Positions 33,009-42,078 of a DNA stretch of 64,000 nucleotides are shown here, one piece after another. The stretch is from Chryseobacterium phocaeense (GTDB taxonomy: Bacteria; Bacteroidota; Bacteroidia; Flavobacteriales; Weeksellaceae), in NCBI RefSeq assembly GCF_900169075.1, contig NZ_LT827014.1, forward strand, positions 124,001 through 188,000, read 5' to 3'. Numbering within the stretch: the stretch's first letter is position 1; the number at the start of each line of letters is the position of its first letter. The position numbers and the translations under genes were made by a program. The notes below the pieces were generated by a model. That model saw only the letters and a list, made by a program, of their open reading frames with translations, searched no databases and was not told the origin of the DNA.

Positions 33009-33216
33009 AGTAATGTATTGTGGGATTGATTTGTAAAAGTTAAGCAAAAACTGCTCCGAAAACAAGGTTACAAATCGTAATTTATTTTACAAAACATTCA
33101 TTTACAGTAAATTAAACCGGAAATATTTCTTTACAAACTTTTTACTTCTGATTTTCAAATATTACAATAATTCCTGATTGAACTTTGACCTAAGCAAACC
33201 ATAAAAAATAAACGCT

Positions 33217-34128
33217 ATGAAAACGACGTACATTAAACTATCACTATCCGCAGTCCTTTTATTAGGGATTTATTCATGTAAAAAAGGAGAAGCTGTTTCT
33301 ACCGAATATGCAAACTCAACGACAGATTCTGCAACAGTCAATATTTCCGACAGTGTATCCTCTGCCGCAAGCATGACGGTAAAAGACAAGCAATTCATTA
33401 AAACAGCTGATGTAAATATGGAAGTTAAGGATGTGTATGAAGCCACAGTTTCCATTGAAAAATCTGTTCAGGATCTTGGAGGATTTGTGACCCACAGTAG
33501 TCTCCGCAGCAATGTAATTTCTGAAGATACGTATAATACATCCAATGAAAATGCCATGATGATTAAAAAATTCCAGACGGAAAATACCATGCAGGTAAGA
33601 GTTCCTACGGAAAAACTGGGCGAGCTGCTTACTTTGATTAACAATAAGAAACTGTTCCTGAATTCCAGAATAATCAATGCGGAAGATGTAACCTCAGGTA
33701 TTAAGTACGCCGAAATGGAAGGCAAAAGAATTAAAAAAAACGGCGAAAATATAGAGCAGCTGAAAACCAACAAAGATAAAGTAAAGCTTGACAATGATAA
33801 TATGGCGGAAGGAAATCTTCAGCAGCTTGCGAACATGGATGTTACGGACAATCTGAAGTACAGCACGATAGACATTTATATCAAAGAACCCAAACTGCGC
33901 ATTGCTGAAATTGCAGTGACCAATACCAGCAGCATGGACAATAAATATAAATTCAATTTTATCTATGATGCTAAAAACGCTTTTGTAGAAGGTTTTTACC
34001 TGATTCAAAAGATCGCTGTCGGGCTTATTACCATATGGCCACTTCTATTAATTTTAACAGCAATACTCTATTTCTTAAGAAAAAGAAAGCTGGCAAGACC
34101 GGAAAGCACAAAAATTTCCGGAGAATAA
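33217..34128 (+). CDS. DUF4349 lipoprotein with C-terminal membrane anchor
   Basis: 303 residues. The signal ends GIYSC (Cys21). The DUF4349 core (about 60-290) begins with FIKTADVNMEVKDVYEAT and VQDLGGFVTHSS, then QVRVPTEKLGELL, then a helical coiled-coil segment (about 165-215, rich in Lys, Asn and Glu), and ends in a membrane helix (about 265-288) with a basic RKRKLARP tail. Function is unknown; these proteins are thought to be envelope components. A combined lipobox and C-terminal helix is unusual for one protein and may mean dual anchoring. A terminator follows. Confidence 0.88.
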   Translation: MKTTYIKLSLSAVLLLGIYSCKKGEAVSTEYANSTTDSATVNISDSVSSAASMTVKDKQFIKTADVNMEVKDVYEATVSIEKSVQDLGGFVTHSSLRSNVISEDTYNTSNENAMMIKKFQTENTMQVRVPTEKLGELLTLINNKKLFLNSRIINAEDVTSGIKYAEMEGKRIKKNGENIEQLKTNKDKVKLDNDNMAEGNLQQLANMDVTDNLKYSTIDIYIKEPKLRIAEIAVTNTSSMDNKYKFNFIYDAKNAFVEGFYLIQKIAVGLITIWPLLLILTAILYFLRKRKLARPESTKISGE

Positions 34129-34175
34129 AAGCAATCCTAACCAATTGGTTATCATCATAATTTTAGATTTTACAG

Positions 34176-34199
34176 ACCTCCTGTTTCAGGAGGTTTTTT
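34176..34199 (+). terminator. Rho-independent terminator of the DUF4349 gene
   Basis: A perfect 8-bp stem (ACCTCCTG paired with CAGGAGGT, loop TTT) is followed by TTTTT. Confidence 0.9.
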
Positions 34200-34216
34200 A
34201 TTTTTTTGAAAAAAAC

Positions 34217-34248
34217 TGTAACGATTATTGAAGTGCCCTTACCTACTG
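34217..34248 (+). promoter_or_regulatory. Candidate ECF-sigma promoter upstream of the TraB-sigma operon
   Basis: TGTAAC (34217-34222) followed about 20 bases later by CCTACTG (34242-34248) resembles the TGTAAC -35 type used by several ECF sigma factors, and no TAnnTTTG box is seen. Self-activation by the sigma factor in this operon would explain it. Tentative. Confidence 0.3.
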
Positions 34249-34281
34249 TTTAAAGAATAAGAAAATCAAAAACTTAATCAT

Positions 34282-35154
34282 ATGAAAAATTTAATACAAC
34301 TTGGGTTTGCGGCATTATTATCATTGAATATGATGGCTGTAAAAGCACAGAATAAAAACACAGAAAACAGTACCCTCTGGGAAATTTCCGGAAACGGACT
34401 CACAAAACCTTCTTATCTTGCAGGAACCTGCCACATCATGTGCAGCCAGGATTTTGAAATAAAGCCGAAAGTGATGAAAGCCCTTGAAAAATCTGATCAG
34501 CTTGTCATGGAGATCAATTATACGGATCCTGCAGAAATGGCAGCAATGCAGAAAATGTTTCAGGCCGATAAAAAATTATCCGACCAGCTGAGTCCTGAAG
34601 AAGCAAAGGAATTAGATAAACTCCTTATTGCTGACTATGGAACGGATCTTAAGAAAATGGATAACTCCAGCTCCCAGGGTCTCTACGCACTGATCTCCCT
34701 AAAAGCGGTTCCATGCCCGCAGACTGAAATAAAACTATATGAAATTGAGCTTCTGCAAAATGCCCTTAAAAACAAAAAGAAAGTATACGGGCTGGAAAAA
34801 GTGGAAGACCAGATGAATTCTATCAATAAGGCTTATGATCTGAAAGGAGTGATCGGGCAGCTGAAAATGGGAAAAGAATATGAAAAGCTGCTTAAAGAAA
34901 TGGTGGCAGCATTCAAAAAAGAAGATGTGCAATCCGTTTACACACTTTTTAAAGATGATAAAATAATGAATGCAGACCAGGAAAAGGCCATGCTCACAGA
35001 CCGGAATAAAAACTGGGCCGAAAAAATGCCGGATATGATGAAAAAAGAAAGTTCTTTCTTTGCCGTTGGAGGCGCCCACCTAATGGGAGAAAACGGAGTG
35101 ATCCAGCTTCTGAAATCCAAAGGATACACCGTGAAACCGGTAGCGAGCCTATAA
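34282..35154 (+). CDS. TraB/GumN family protein, exported
   Basis: 290 residues with a cleavable signal peptide (about 1-22, VKAQ). The TraB/GumN fold is marked by LAGTCHI (G48-T-C-H51, the GxxH-type active-site motif), VMEINYTD, and the C-terminal AVGGAHLMGENGVIQLL (quoted in part). TraB-like proteins share an EreA/ChaN-type metalloenzyme fold and are suspected proteases or signal modulators. It is first in a three-gene unit with an ECF sigma factor (24 bases downstream) and a membrane protein, so a role linked to envelope sensing is a reasonable guess. Confidence 0.88.
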   Translation: MKNLIQLGFAALLSLNMMAVKAQNKNTENSTLWEISGNGLTKPSYLAGTCHIMCSQDFEIKPKVMKALEKSDQLVMEINYTDPAEMAAMQKMFQADKKLSDQLSPEEAKELDKLLIADYGTDLKKMDNSSSQGLYALISLKAVPCPQTEIKLYEIELLQNALKNKKKVYGLEKVEDQMNSINKAYDLKGVIGQLKMGKEYEKLLKEMVAAFKKEDVQSVYTLFKDDKIMNADQEKAMLTDRNKNWAEKMPDMMKKESSFFAVGGAHLMGENGVIQLLKSKGYTVKPVASL

Positions 35155-35166
35155 ACTAACCAAACC

Positions 35167-35181
35167 ATGAAACTATTGTGA
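35167..35181 (+). CDS. Possible 4-codon coupling minigene before the sigma factor
   Basis: ATG AAA CTA TTG TGA. Its stop overlaps the GTG start of the sigma gene as GTGA. This would allow re-initiation, or it may be chance; alternatively the sigma gene simply uses GTG directly. Confidence 0.3.
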   Translation: MKLL

Positions 35182-35687
35182 GCAGTCAGACTGAAACCGC
35201 TTTTTTAAAGCTCATCAACCAGCACAAAGGCATCCTGTACAAGACGTCCCGTATCTATGCGGATTCTGTGGAGGACCGGGAAGACCTTCAGCAGGAAATC
35301 CTGATCCAGCTGTGGAAATCTTACCAGAACTTCAAAGGAAACAGTGAATTTTCTACGTGGATGTACCGGGTCGCCATCAATACCGCGATCACTTATCTGA
35401 AAAAGGAGAAACAGCGGACAAGTGACCAGACGGATGTACCGCAGCATTTTGAAGTTCAGAATGAAGATTACAATCCTTCAAAAGACCGGCAGCTGGAAGT
35501 ATTCTACGCCGCAGTCCAGGAACTGAAACCGGTTGAAAAAGCAGTAATCTTCTATTTCATGGAAGGCATGTCCCACAAGCAGATCGGCGACAACCTGGGG
35601 CTCAGTGAAGTGAATGCCCGCGTAAAACTAAACCGAACAAAAGAAAAAATACAGCAAATCATAAAAAAATCAGGCTATGAATTTTGA
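35178..35687 (+). CDS. ECF-type RNA polymerase sigma factor
   Basis: 169 residues starting at GTG 35178 (no ATG fits). Region 2 (about 10-90) includes DREDLQQEILIQLWKS and FSTWMYRVAINTAI. Region 4 (about 105-165) includes LKPVEKAVIFYFMEG and HKQIGDNLGLSEVNARVKLNR (quoted in part), a helix-turn-helix. There is no extra C-terminal domain. It overlaps the downstream membrane-protein gene by 11 bases, the usual sign of a cognate anti-sigma or regulator. Confidence 0.93.
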   Translation: MSSQTETAFLKLINQHKGILYKTSRIYADSVEDREDLQQEILIQLWKSYQNFKGNSEFSTWMYRVAINTAITYLKKEKQRTSDQTDVPQHFEVQNEDYNPSKDRQLEVFYAAVQELKPVEKAVIFYFMEGMSHKQIGDNLGLSEVNARVKLNRTKEKIQQIIKKSGYEF

Positions 35688-36285
35688 TCAATTAAAAGAA
35701 CAGTGGAATAAGGAAGACGGTGACAACGTCCATATTCCAAACACCATAGAACAATTAAAGAAAAGCAAGCATCCTATTGAAAAAATCCAGAAAAGTATGA
35801 AAGCGGAATTTCCGATGCAGATTATCGCTGTGATTCTTATTGGTTTTTTTCCACAACAGCTGGGCTTTCCCACCTCGCAATATGTTATTTACTATACTTC
35901 ATATGTCATGCTGGTGGTGATATCTTCCTATTACCTGTTTGGCTTCTATAAATTTTATAAGCAGACCGAACTTTATTCAGGAAATACCAAAACCAGTCTC
36001 TGGAAAATTTACCACGAGCTTAAACTAAATATGGAAAGATACCAGTCTTTCGGCTTCCTGCTTCTCCCTCACGTGATGATCACGATAGGACTGGAATTTT
36101 ACAACTTACTGGAGAAAAAAGGAGAATCTTTGGGACATATCTCAAATTCTTTTCAGCAGACCCTGATCATAAGCGTTCTCCTGGGAACCGGAGCCATGGT
36201 CGCCGGGATTGTCTTATGGACCAAATATATTTACGGAAGAAATGCTAAACATCTTGAAAATATTCTGAACGAAATGGATGAATAA
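35677..36285 (+). CDS. Membrane protein, probable anti-sigma-type regulator
   Basis: 202 residues: a soluble N-terminal part (about 1-45, with LKEQWNKEDGDN and a Lys-rich helix), then about four membrane helices (near 47-65, 70-90, 123-142 and 163-185) and a short charged tail. The 11-base overlap with the ECF sigma gene and the soluble-N-terminus-plus-membrane layout suggest it holds the sigma factor at the membrane. No zinc-binding anti-sigma motif is visible, so the call rests on position and topology. Confidence 0.7.
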   Translation: MNFDQLKEQWNKEDGDNVHIPNTIEQLKKSKHPIEKIQKSMKAEFPMQIIAVILIGFFPQQLGFPTSQYVIYYTSYVMLVVISSYYLFGFYKFYKQTELYSGNTKTSLWKIYHELKLNMERYQSFGFLLLPHVMITIGLEFYNLLEKKGESLGHISNSFQQTLIISVLLGTGAMVAGIVLWTKYIYGRNAKHLENILNEMDE

Positions 36286-36322
36286 TTTTACTGTACCCTC
36301 TTTCACAAAAGAATAACGATGT

Positions 36323-36353
36323 AACCCCAGATCAAATCCGGGGTTTCTTTTTT
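36323..36353 (+). terminator. Rho-independent terminator after the TraB-sigma operon
   Basis: AACCCC(A)GAT pairs with ATC(C)GGGGTT around a CAA loop (36323-36345) and is followed by TCTTTTTTT. Confidence 0.85.
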
Positions 36354-36405
36354 TAAAAAAATGTTATTTATCACGCTCAAATTTATCTGAGGTTTTATTT
36401 TTCCG

Positions 36406-36413
36406 TAAATTTG
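36406..36413 (+). promoter_or_regulatory. Candidate promoter of the pgi operon
   Basis: TAAATTTG matches TAnnTTTG, 80 bases before the pgi ATG. A CTG at the -33 position (36387-36389) is a near match to TTG. Confidence 0.5.
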
Positions 36414-36428
36414 CAGATCAGAAATAAA

Positions 36429-36482
36429 ATGATATGGATTTTATACATTTTAATCCTGCTTTTATTTTCTGAATCTATATAA
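36429..36482 (+). CDS. Possible 17-residue hydrophobic leader peptide before pgi
   Basis: The ATG 16 bases after the -7 box opens a 17-codon frame, [17 protein letters not shown], ending TAA 11 bases before the pgi ATG. It is almost entirely hydrophobic, like tiny membrane proteins or an upstream regulatory ORF. With only one sequence I cannot tell a real product from chance AT-rich coding. Confidence 0.35.
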   Translation: MIWILYILILLLFSESI

Positions 36483-36493
36483 TTCCTAATCAT

Positions 36494-38134
36494 ATGCTAT
36501 CAAAAATAAACCCTATACATACCAACAGCTGGAAAGCACTTGACGAACATTTTGGAGGAAACGACTTCGATATGAGAAGCCTTTTCCAGTACAATCCTAA
36601 CCGTTTTAATGAATTTTCCATACAGAAAGACAATTTTCTTTTTGATTATTCCAAAAACCTGATCGATTCAAGAACAAAAGAGCTTCTTATTCAGCTAGCC
36701 AACGAATGCCAGTTGAAAGATGCCATTTCCCAGATGTTTTCAGGTGAAAAGATTAATGAGACGGAAGGAAGAGCCGTTCTTCATACCGCTTTAAGAGATT
36801 TTTCAGATAAAGAAATCATCGTAGACGGTGAAAATATCAAACCACAGATCAGAAGAGTCCTTGATCACATGAAATTCTTCTCCGAAAAAATTATTTCCGG
36901 GGAACATAAAGGTTTTAGTGGGAAAGAAATTACGGATGTGGTGAATATCGGCATCGGAGGTTCGGATCTTGGTCCGGTGATGGTGTGTTCGGCTTTAAAG
37001 CATTTTAAAACGAGACTGAATGTTCATTTCGTTTCCAATGTAGACGGAAATCACATCGCTGAAACCGTTAAAAAACTGGATCCGGAAACCACGCTGTTCA
37101 TTATCGCTTCCAAGACGTTCACCACTCAGGAAACCATGACCAATGCCAACTCTGCAAAAGACTGGTTTTTAAAAGCAGGAAAACAAGAGGATGTTGCGAA
37201 ACATTTCGTTGCTTTATCTACTAATATTGAAGAAGTTAAGAAATTCGGAATCGCAGAGGAAAATATTTTTGAGTTCTGGGATTGGGTAGGCGGAAGATAT
37301 TCCCTTTGGAGCGCTATTGGTTTGAGCATCGTTCTGGCGGTGGGCTATGACAATTTTGAGCAGCTTTTAAAAGGAGCCAACGATACAGACCAGCATTTCC
37401 AGACTGCAGATTTCTCAGAAAATATTCCGGTTCTGATGGGGCTTTTAGGCATCTGGTACCGTAATTTCTATGCAGCAACAAGCTATGCTATTCTGCCTTA
37501 TTCCCAATACTTGGACAGGTTTGCAGCCTATCTTCAGCAGGGAGATATGGAAAGCAACGGAAAATGTGTAGACAGAAACGGCGAATTTGTAGAATATGAA
37601 ACGGGACCAATTATCTGGGGTGAGCCGGGGACCAACGGACAGCATGCTTTCTACCAGCTTATCCACCAGGGAACAGAATTGATTCCGGCAGATTTTATCG
37701 CTTATGCAAAAAGCAGTAATGCAGTTTCTGATCACCAGCCTAAACTTTTAGCCAACTTTTTTGCACAGACTGAGGCGCTTGCCTTCGGAAAATCTGAAGA
37801 AGAAGCAGAAGAAGAATTAAGAAATGCAGGAAAATCCGATGAGGAAATAGACAGATTGCTTAATTATAAAGTTTTCCATGGAAACACTCCGACCAATTCT
37901 ATCCTTTTCAAAGAATTAACTCCTTTTTCATTGGGACAGTTAATCGCTTTGTATGAGCATAAGATTTTTGTTCAAGGGGTGATCTGGAATATTTTCAGCT
38001 TTGACCAGTTCGGTGTGGAATTAGGAAAAGTTTTAGCTAATAAGATCCTTCCGGAGCTTGAAAATAATGAGGCGGTAAGTTCTCATGACAGCTCTACCAA
38101 CGGATTGATCAATTATTATAAAGGAAATAAATAA
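36494..38134 (+). CDS. pgi: Glucose-6-phosphate isomerase
   Basis: 546 residues, normal length for the long bacterial form. Signatures: [43 protein letters not shown] (PGI signature 1 type) and [15 protein letters not shown] (signature 2 type), with an active-site Glu in the [15 protein letters not shown] region. It interconverts glucose-6-phosphate and fructose-6-phosphate in glycolysis/gluconeogenesis. It heads a plus-strand run with a methyltransferase (3-base gap), folD and queE. Confidence 0.98.
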   Translation: MLSKINPIHTNSWKALDEHFGGNDFDMRSLFQYNPNRFNEFSIQKDNFLFDYSKNLIDSRTKELLIQLANECQLKDAISQMFSGEKINETEGRAVLHTALRDFSDKEIIVDGENIKPQIRRVLDHMKFFSEKIISGEHKGFSGKEITDVVNIGIGGSDLGPVMVCSALKHFKTRLNVHFVSNVDGNHIAETVKKLDPETTLFIIASKTFTTQETMTNANSAKDWFLKAGKQEDVAKHFVALSTNIEEVKKFGIAEENIFEFWDWVGGRYSLWSAIGLSIVLAVGYDNFEQLLKGANDTDQHFQTADFSENIPVLMGLLGIWYRNFYAATSYAILPYSQYLDRFAAYLQQGDMESNGKCVDRNGEFVEYETGPIIWGEPGTNGQHAFYQLIHQGTELIPADFIAYAKSSNAVSDHQPKLLANFFAQTEALAFGKSEEEAEEELRNAGKSDEEIDRLLNYKVFHGNTPTNSILFKELTPFSLGQLIALYEHKIFVQGVIWNIFSFDQFGVELGKVLANKILPELENNEAVSSHDSSTNGLINYYKGNK

Positions 38135-38137
38135 CCT

Positions 38138-38968
38138 ATGTCTGTACTACGGTCATATTATTATAAACTTCCACCCGGCCTAAGGCTTCTGGGCAGAAAA
38201 ATTTATTTTTTCCCGATCGATCTCTATGATGGTCTTACCGGGAAAAGATCTAAAAATGCCCCTAAAAAAGGAGACATCTATGTAGGCGGCCGCGGCGATG
38301 ATTTTATTGCCCACGGAATCCGTCAGGTGAATGCTCTTAAAAAGCACATCGGGATCCAAAATACAGATCATGTTCTGGATGTAGGATGTGGTATAGGAAG
38401 AACGGCGGTAGCACTTACAGACATTATTGATAAAGGAACCTATGATGGTTTTGATGCGGTAGAGAAAGGAATTAACTGGTGCAATAAAAATATCGGGGAA
38501 AAACATCCAAACTTTAAGTTCAAGTTTACCCCTATTTATAATGATCTGTACAATACATTCAGCCAAAAGGCAGAAGATTTTACATTTCCTTACGAAGATG
38601 GCCTGTTTGATAAAGTGTTCCTGTTTTCCGTATTCACCCACATGCAGATACCTGAAATCAAAAGATACCTGAAAGAAATCAGCAGGGTAATGAATAGCGA
38701 TGGGCAATGCCTGGCCACATTCTTTCTGTATGACGAAACCAAAAAGGAGTTTGGCAGCATGCCTTTCCCTCATCAATATGACGGATACAGGCTGATGGAT
38801 GACAAGGTAACCGCAGCCAATATTGCGGTAAGCATTCCTTTGCTGAACCAGATGGCGGCTGAAGCCGGACTGCAGGTAGCTATGGTAAAAGGAGGATTCT
38901 GGAGAGCAGATGTGGAAAGAGAAGGTGCCGATGAATTCCAGGATATTGTTGTATTCAAAAAAATCTAA
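38138..38968 (+). CDS. Class I SAM-dependent methyltransferase
   Basis: 276 residues with the SAM-binding motif I VLDVGCGIGRTAVAL (about 80-94), an acidic post-II position (GFDAVEKG) and FSVFTHMQIPEIKRYLKEISRVM (quoted in part: FTHMQIPE), the Methyltransf_25-type pattern. A basic N-terminus (LRLLGRKIYFFPIDLY) with a hydrophobic patch may associate with membrane or a lipid substrate. The substrate is unknown. It lies directly between pgi and folD in one transcript. Confidence 0.88.
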   Translation: MSVLRSYYYKLPPGLRLLGRKIYFFPIDLYDGLTGKRSKNAPKKGDIYVGGRGDDFIAHGIRQVNALKKHIGIQNTDHVLDVGCGIGRTAVALTDIIDKGTYDGFDAVEKGINWCNKNIGEKHPNFKFKFTPIYNDLYNTFSQKAEDFTFPYEDGLFDKVFLFSVFTHMQIPEIKRYLKEISRVMNSDGQCLATFFLYDETKKEFGSMPFPHQYDGYRLMDDKVTAANIAVSIPLLNQMAAEAGLQVAMVKGGFWRADVEREGADEFQDIVVFKKI

Positions 38969-38989
38969 ATAAAAGTAAATAAAGTAAAA

Positions 38990-39874
38990 ATGGCAGAAAT
39001 TCTTGACGGACTTAAAGTATCCAAAGAAATCAAGGCTGAAATCAAGGCTGAAGTAGAAAAAATCCTTGAAGGCAAGAAAAGGGCTCCCCATCTGGTGGCC
39101 ATTCTTGTGGGGAACAATGGAGCCAGCAAAGCGTACGTAAACTCTAAAGTAAAAGACTGTGAAGAAGTAGGATTCCGTTCTTCTCTTCTCAAGTTCCCGA
39201 GCACTGTTTCCGAATCTGAATTGCTGGAAAAGATTGATGAGCTAAACAAATCCAAAGAAGTAGACGGCTTCATTGTACAGCTTCCTTTGCCGGACCAGAT
39301 TGACCAGGAGAAGATCATCATGGCCATTGATCCAAGAAAGGATGTAGATGGTTTCCACCCTGAAAACTTCGGGAAGATGGCCCTGGAAATGGATACGTTC
39401 CTTCCTGCTACGCCATTCGGGATTCTGACATTGTTGGAAAGATATAATATTGAAACCAAAGGGAAAGACTGTGTCATCATCGGAAGAAGCAAAATCGTAG
39501 GAAGACCGATGAGCATCCTGATGGGAAGAAAAGATTTCCCGGGTAACTCTACCGTGACATTGACGCACTCTTATACAAAGGATATTGAAGAATATACAAA
39601 AAGCGCAGACATCGTTATTACTGCTTTAGGTGATCCGCACTTCTTAAAGGGTGATATGATCAAAGACGGCGCTGTAATCGTGGATGTAGGGATTACAAGA
39701 GTAGATGACGACTCTCCTAAAGGATATTATCTTGCGGGCGATGTTGATTTTGACAGCTGTGCAGCCAAAGCAAGCTGGATTACACCAGTACCCGGAGGAG
39801 TAGGCCCTATGACCAGAGCCATGCTGATGAAAAATACCATCATCGCATACAAAACTTCGGTCTATAACGACTAA
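38990..39874 (+). CDS. folD: Bifunctional methylenetetrahydrofolate dehydrogenase/cyclohydrolase FolD
   Basis: 294 residues. Motifs: LVAILVGNNGASKAYVNSKVKDCEEVG (the YVxxKxKxCxxxG catalytic block with the general-base Lys), GFIVQLPLP, DGFHPENFGKMA, the NADP-binding GRSKIVGRPMSILM and the C-terminal ITPVPGGVGPMTRAML. It converts methylene-THF to formyl-THF, supplying one-carbon units for purines. It is encoded 21 bases after the methyltransferase and 7 bases before queE. Confidence 0.97.
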   Translation: MAEILDGLKVSKEIKAEIKAEVEKILEGKKRAPHLVAILVGNNGASKAYVNSKVKDCEEVGFRSSLLKFPSTVSESELLEKIDELNKSKEVDGFIVQLPLPDQIDQEKIIMAIDPRKDVDGFHPENFGKMALEMDTFLPATPFGILTLLERYNIETKGKDCVIIGRSKIVGRPMSILMGRKDFPGNSTVTLTHSYTKDIEEYTKSADIVITALGDPHFLKGDMIKDGAVIVDVGITRVDDDSPKGYYLAGDVDFDSCAAKASWITPVPGGVGPMTRAMLMKNTIIAYKTSVYND

Positions 39875-39881
39875 TTTTAAA

Positions 39882-40511
39882 ATGAACAGAGAAGAAGATA
39901 TTTTATTAAAAGAAGGTAAAATGCTCCCGGTAATGGAGCATTTTTACACTTTACAGGGAGAAGGAGCACACACAGGAAAAGCATCTTATTTCATCAGATT
40001 GGGAGGCTGCGACGTGGGGTGCCATTGGTGTGATGTAAAAGAAAGCTGGGATCCGAACCTGCATCCGCTGATGAACGCAGAAGAAATTGCCGAAACCGCA
40101 GCAAAACACTGCAAAACAATAGTGCTTACGGGCGGAGAGCCTCTGATGTGGAATCTGGATATTCTGACAGGAAAATTAAAAGAACTGGGATGTACCATTC
40201 ATATTGAAACGTCAGGAGCGTATCCGATGAGCGGCCACATCGATTGGATTACACTTTCTCCCAAAAAAACAGGACTTCCGAAAGAGGAGATTTATGAAAA
40301 GGCCAGCGAGCTTAAAGTGATTATATTCAATCAGCATGATTTTACGTTTGCCCAGGAACAGGCCGCAAAGGTTTCTGAAAACTGTAAGCTGTATATGCAA
40401 AGCGAATGGAGCAAGCGTGATGAGATGTATCCTAAAATCACCGATTTTATCCTGGCACATCCGGAATGGCAAGCCTCGGTACAGACCCATAAATATCTGA
40501 ATATTCCTTAG
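39882..40511 (+). CDS. queE: 7-carboxy-7-deazaguanine synthase QueE
   Basis: 209 residues. A radical SAM enzyme with the cluster motif C-DVG-C-HW-C (RLGGCDVGCHWCDVKESW) and LQGEGAHTGKASYFIR upstream, typical of QueE. TGGEPLMW follows. QueE makes the deazaguanine core in queuosine synthesis from carboxy-tetrahydropterin. The start at 39882 is near folD; a second ATG at residue 14 (before LPVMEHFYTLQGEG) is the alternative. No other que genes are in the window. Confidence 0.95.
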   Translation: MNREEDILLKEGKMLPVMEHFYTLQGEGAHTGKASYFIRLGGCDVGCHWCDVKESWDPNLHPLMNAEEIAETAAKHCKTIVLTGGEPLMWNLDILTGKLKELGCTIHIETSGAYPMSGHIDWITLSPKKTGLPKEEIYEKASELKVIIFNQHDFTFAQEQAAKVSENCKLYMQSEWSKRDEMYPKITDFILAHPEWQASVQTHKYLNIP

Positions 40512-40530
40512 ACACTGTCTTAAATTTCAC

Positions 40531-40556
40531 AAAAAAGGATTAGAGGTCTTTTTTTT
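40531..40556 (+). terminator. Weak terminator after queE
   Basis: AAAAAAGGA pairs with TC-TTTTTTT (one G-U) around a 7-nt loop and runs directly into a T8 tract, 20 bases after queE. Confidence 0.5.
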
Positions 40557-40685
40557 ATTAATATGTCCGTTTTTGTGCCTGAAGTATTCAAGTAGTAGAA
40601 GAAAATCCAGAATATTTACAGAATACCGGAATTTCCAGTGAAAATTACGTACATTAGCCCATAGTATCCGTTATAACACCGATAG

Positions 40686-42056
40686 ATGCAGAGAATTCGA
40701 TACTCTAGATACCTGAAATCGATTATTATTTTGCTTGACCTTTTGGTTATTGCATCTATTTTTATTTTCTTTTTTGTAAGCCGGAACGAAAATCTGAAGT
40801 ATAATAAAGAGACATGGTACGAGAATATCTTCTCACTCATATTGCTGTTTTTGTTCTGGATGCTGTTGAGCGGCAGAACAAAGATTTATAATATCCAGAG
40901 GAACCTCACCTATACTTTGTTTCTGGAACGTCTCCTGATTCACTTCCTGTTTTTCATATTGGGCGTTCTGCTTATTGCGAAAGTGAGTAAAAACGTATTT
41001 TTCAATTCAGATATATACTGGCTGTCGTTTTATCTCTTTTTCTTTATTTTCCTTGTCAAATCGGTCATCTATTTCAGTATAAAATATTTCCGTTCATTGG
41101 GGATTAATTACAGAAATGTGATGTTCCTGGGTGAAGAAGGATCAACGGACATTCTGAAAAACATCTTTGAAAACAGAAAAGATTACGGATATAAAATTTT
41201 TGAGTACGAAAATCCTGGTATCAATTCAGACGATCTGGTTGGGTTCTGGAAAAGGAATGGAATTCATACGCTATTTTTATCCACAGAAAATACATTCAGT
41301 GAAGAGGTGGAAAAAGAGATCTTTAAGCTGGCCGAAGACAATAAGGTTCATGTATCTCTGATCCCAAGTATTTCGCAGAGTGATTTCTTCCTTTATGATC
41401 TCGGATATATCCAGACACAGCCGATTCTCAGCCAGGCAAAATATCCGCTGGATTTTTATTCCAATTTCCTGGTAAAAAGAACGTTTGACATTGCTTTCTC
41501 GGCAGTCATTCTGCTTCTGCTGTGTTCATGGCTGTTTCCAATCATTGCTGTTTTAATAAAAGCAACTTCCAAAGGCCCGGTATTTTTCGTTCAGAAAAGA
41601 TATGGTTTCCATGAAGAGGTGTTTTCGTGCCTGAAATTCAGAACAATGGTTGTAAACGATGAGTCTGCTACAAAAACAACGGCAGAAAACGATTCCAGAA
41701 TCACTAAAATCGGGAAATTCCTTAGAAAAACCAGCCTTGATGAGCTTCCCCAGTTTATCAACGTCCTGAAAGGGGAAATGTCTATTGTAGGACCACGTCC
41801 GCACATGCTGGCTGTGGATAACTATTATAAACCAAAAATCGGAAGGTACAGCTTAAGGAGCATGGTTTCTCCGGGAATTACAGGTCTTGCCCAGGTAAGC
41901 GGGCTTCGGGGGGATTACGGGGATGTGGAAGTAGAAATGAGGAAACGTATTCTTGCGGACGCTTTCTATGTAAGAAACTGGAGTTTTGTTCTGGACCTGG
42001 TTATTATTTTAAAGACCGTTTTACTGGTCATCGGCGGAGATAAAAACGCAAAATAA
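40686..42056 (+). CDS. Polyprenyl glycosylphosphotransferase (WcaJ/WbaP-type sugar transferase)
   Basis: 456 residues. N-terminal half: four hydrophobic helices (near 13-33, 53-72, 90-105 and 115-135) and a degenerate nucleotide-binding CoA-binding-like domain. C-terminal half: one more helix (about 270-290) then the Bac_transf catalytic domain with GPVFFVQKRYG, CLKFRTM, SLDELPQFINVLKGEMSIVGPRP (quoted as LDELPQ and VGPRP) and VSPGITGLAQVSG. It moves a sugar-1-phosphate onto undecaprenyl phosphate to start exopolysaccharide repeat assembly. No other glycan genes are adjacent. The next gene starts 121 bases away behind a structured leader. Confidence 0.93.
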   Translation: MQRIRYSRYLKSIIILLDLLVIASIFIFFFVSRNENLKYNKETWYENIFSLILLFLFWMLLSGRTKIYNIQRNLTYTLFLERLLIHFLFFILGVLLIAKVSKNVFFNSDIYWLSFYLFFFIFLVKSVIYFSIKYFRSLGINYRNVMFLGEEGSTDILKNIFENRKDYGYKIFEYENPGINSDDLVGFWKRNGIHTLFLSTENTFSEEVEKEIFKLAEDNKVHVSLIPSISQSDFFLYDLGYIQTQPILSQAKYPLDFYSNFLVKRTFDIAFSAVILLLLCSWLFPIIAVLIKATSKGPVFFVQKRYGFHEEVFSCLKFRTMVVNDESATKTTAENDSRITKIGKFLRKTSLDELPQFINVLKGEMSIVGPRPHMLAVDNYYKPKIGRYSLRSMVSPGITGLAQVSGLRGDYGDVEVEMRKRILADAFYVRNWSFVLDLVIILKTVLLVIGGDKNAK

Positions 42057-42078
42057 ATCAAACAAAAAGAAAAGATTA

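Noticed and set aside
38180..39091. A 303-codon minus-strand frame opposite the methyltransferase gene
   Set aside because: Shadow of a real plus-strand gene with an intact SAM motif; the antisense product is aromatic-rich with no recognisable motif and crosses into folD.
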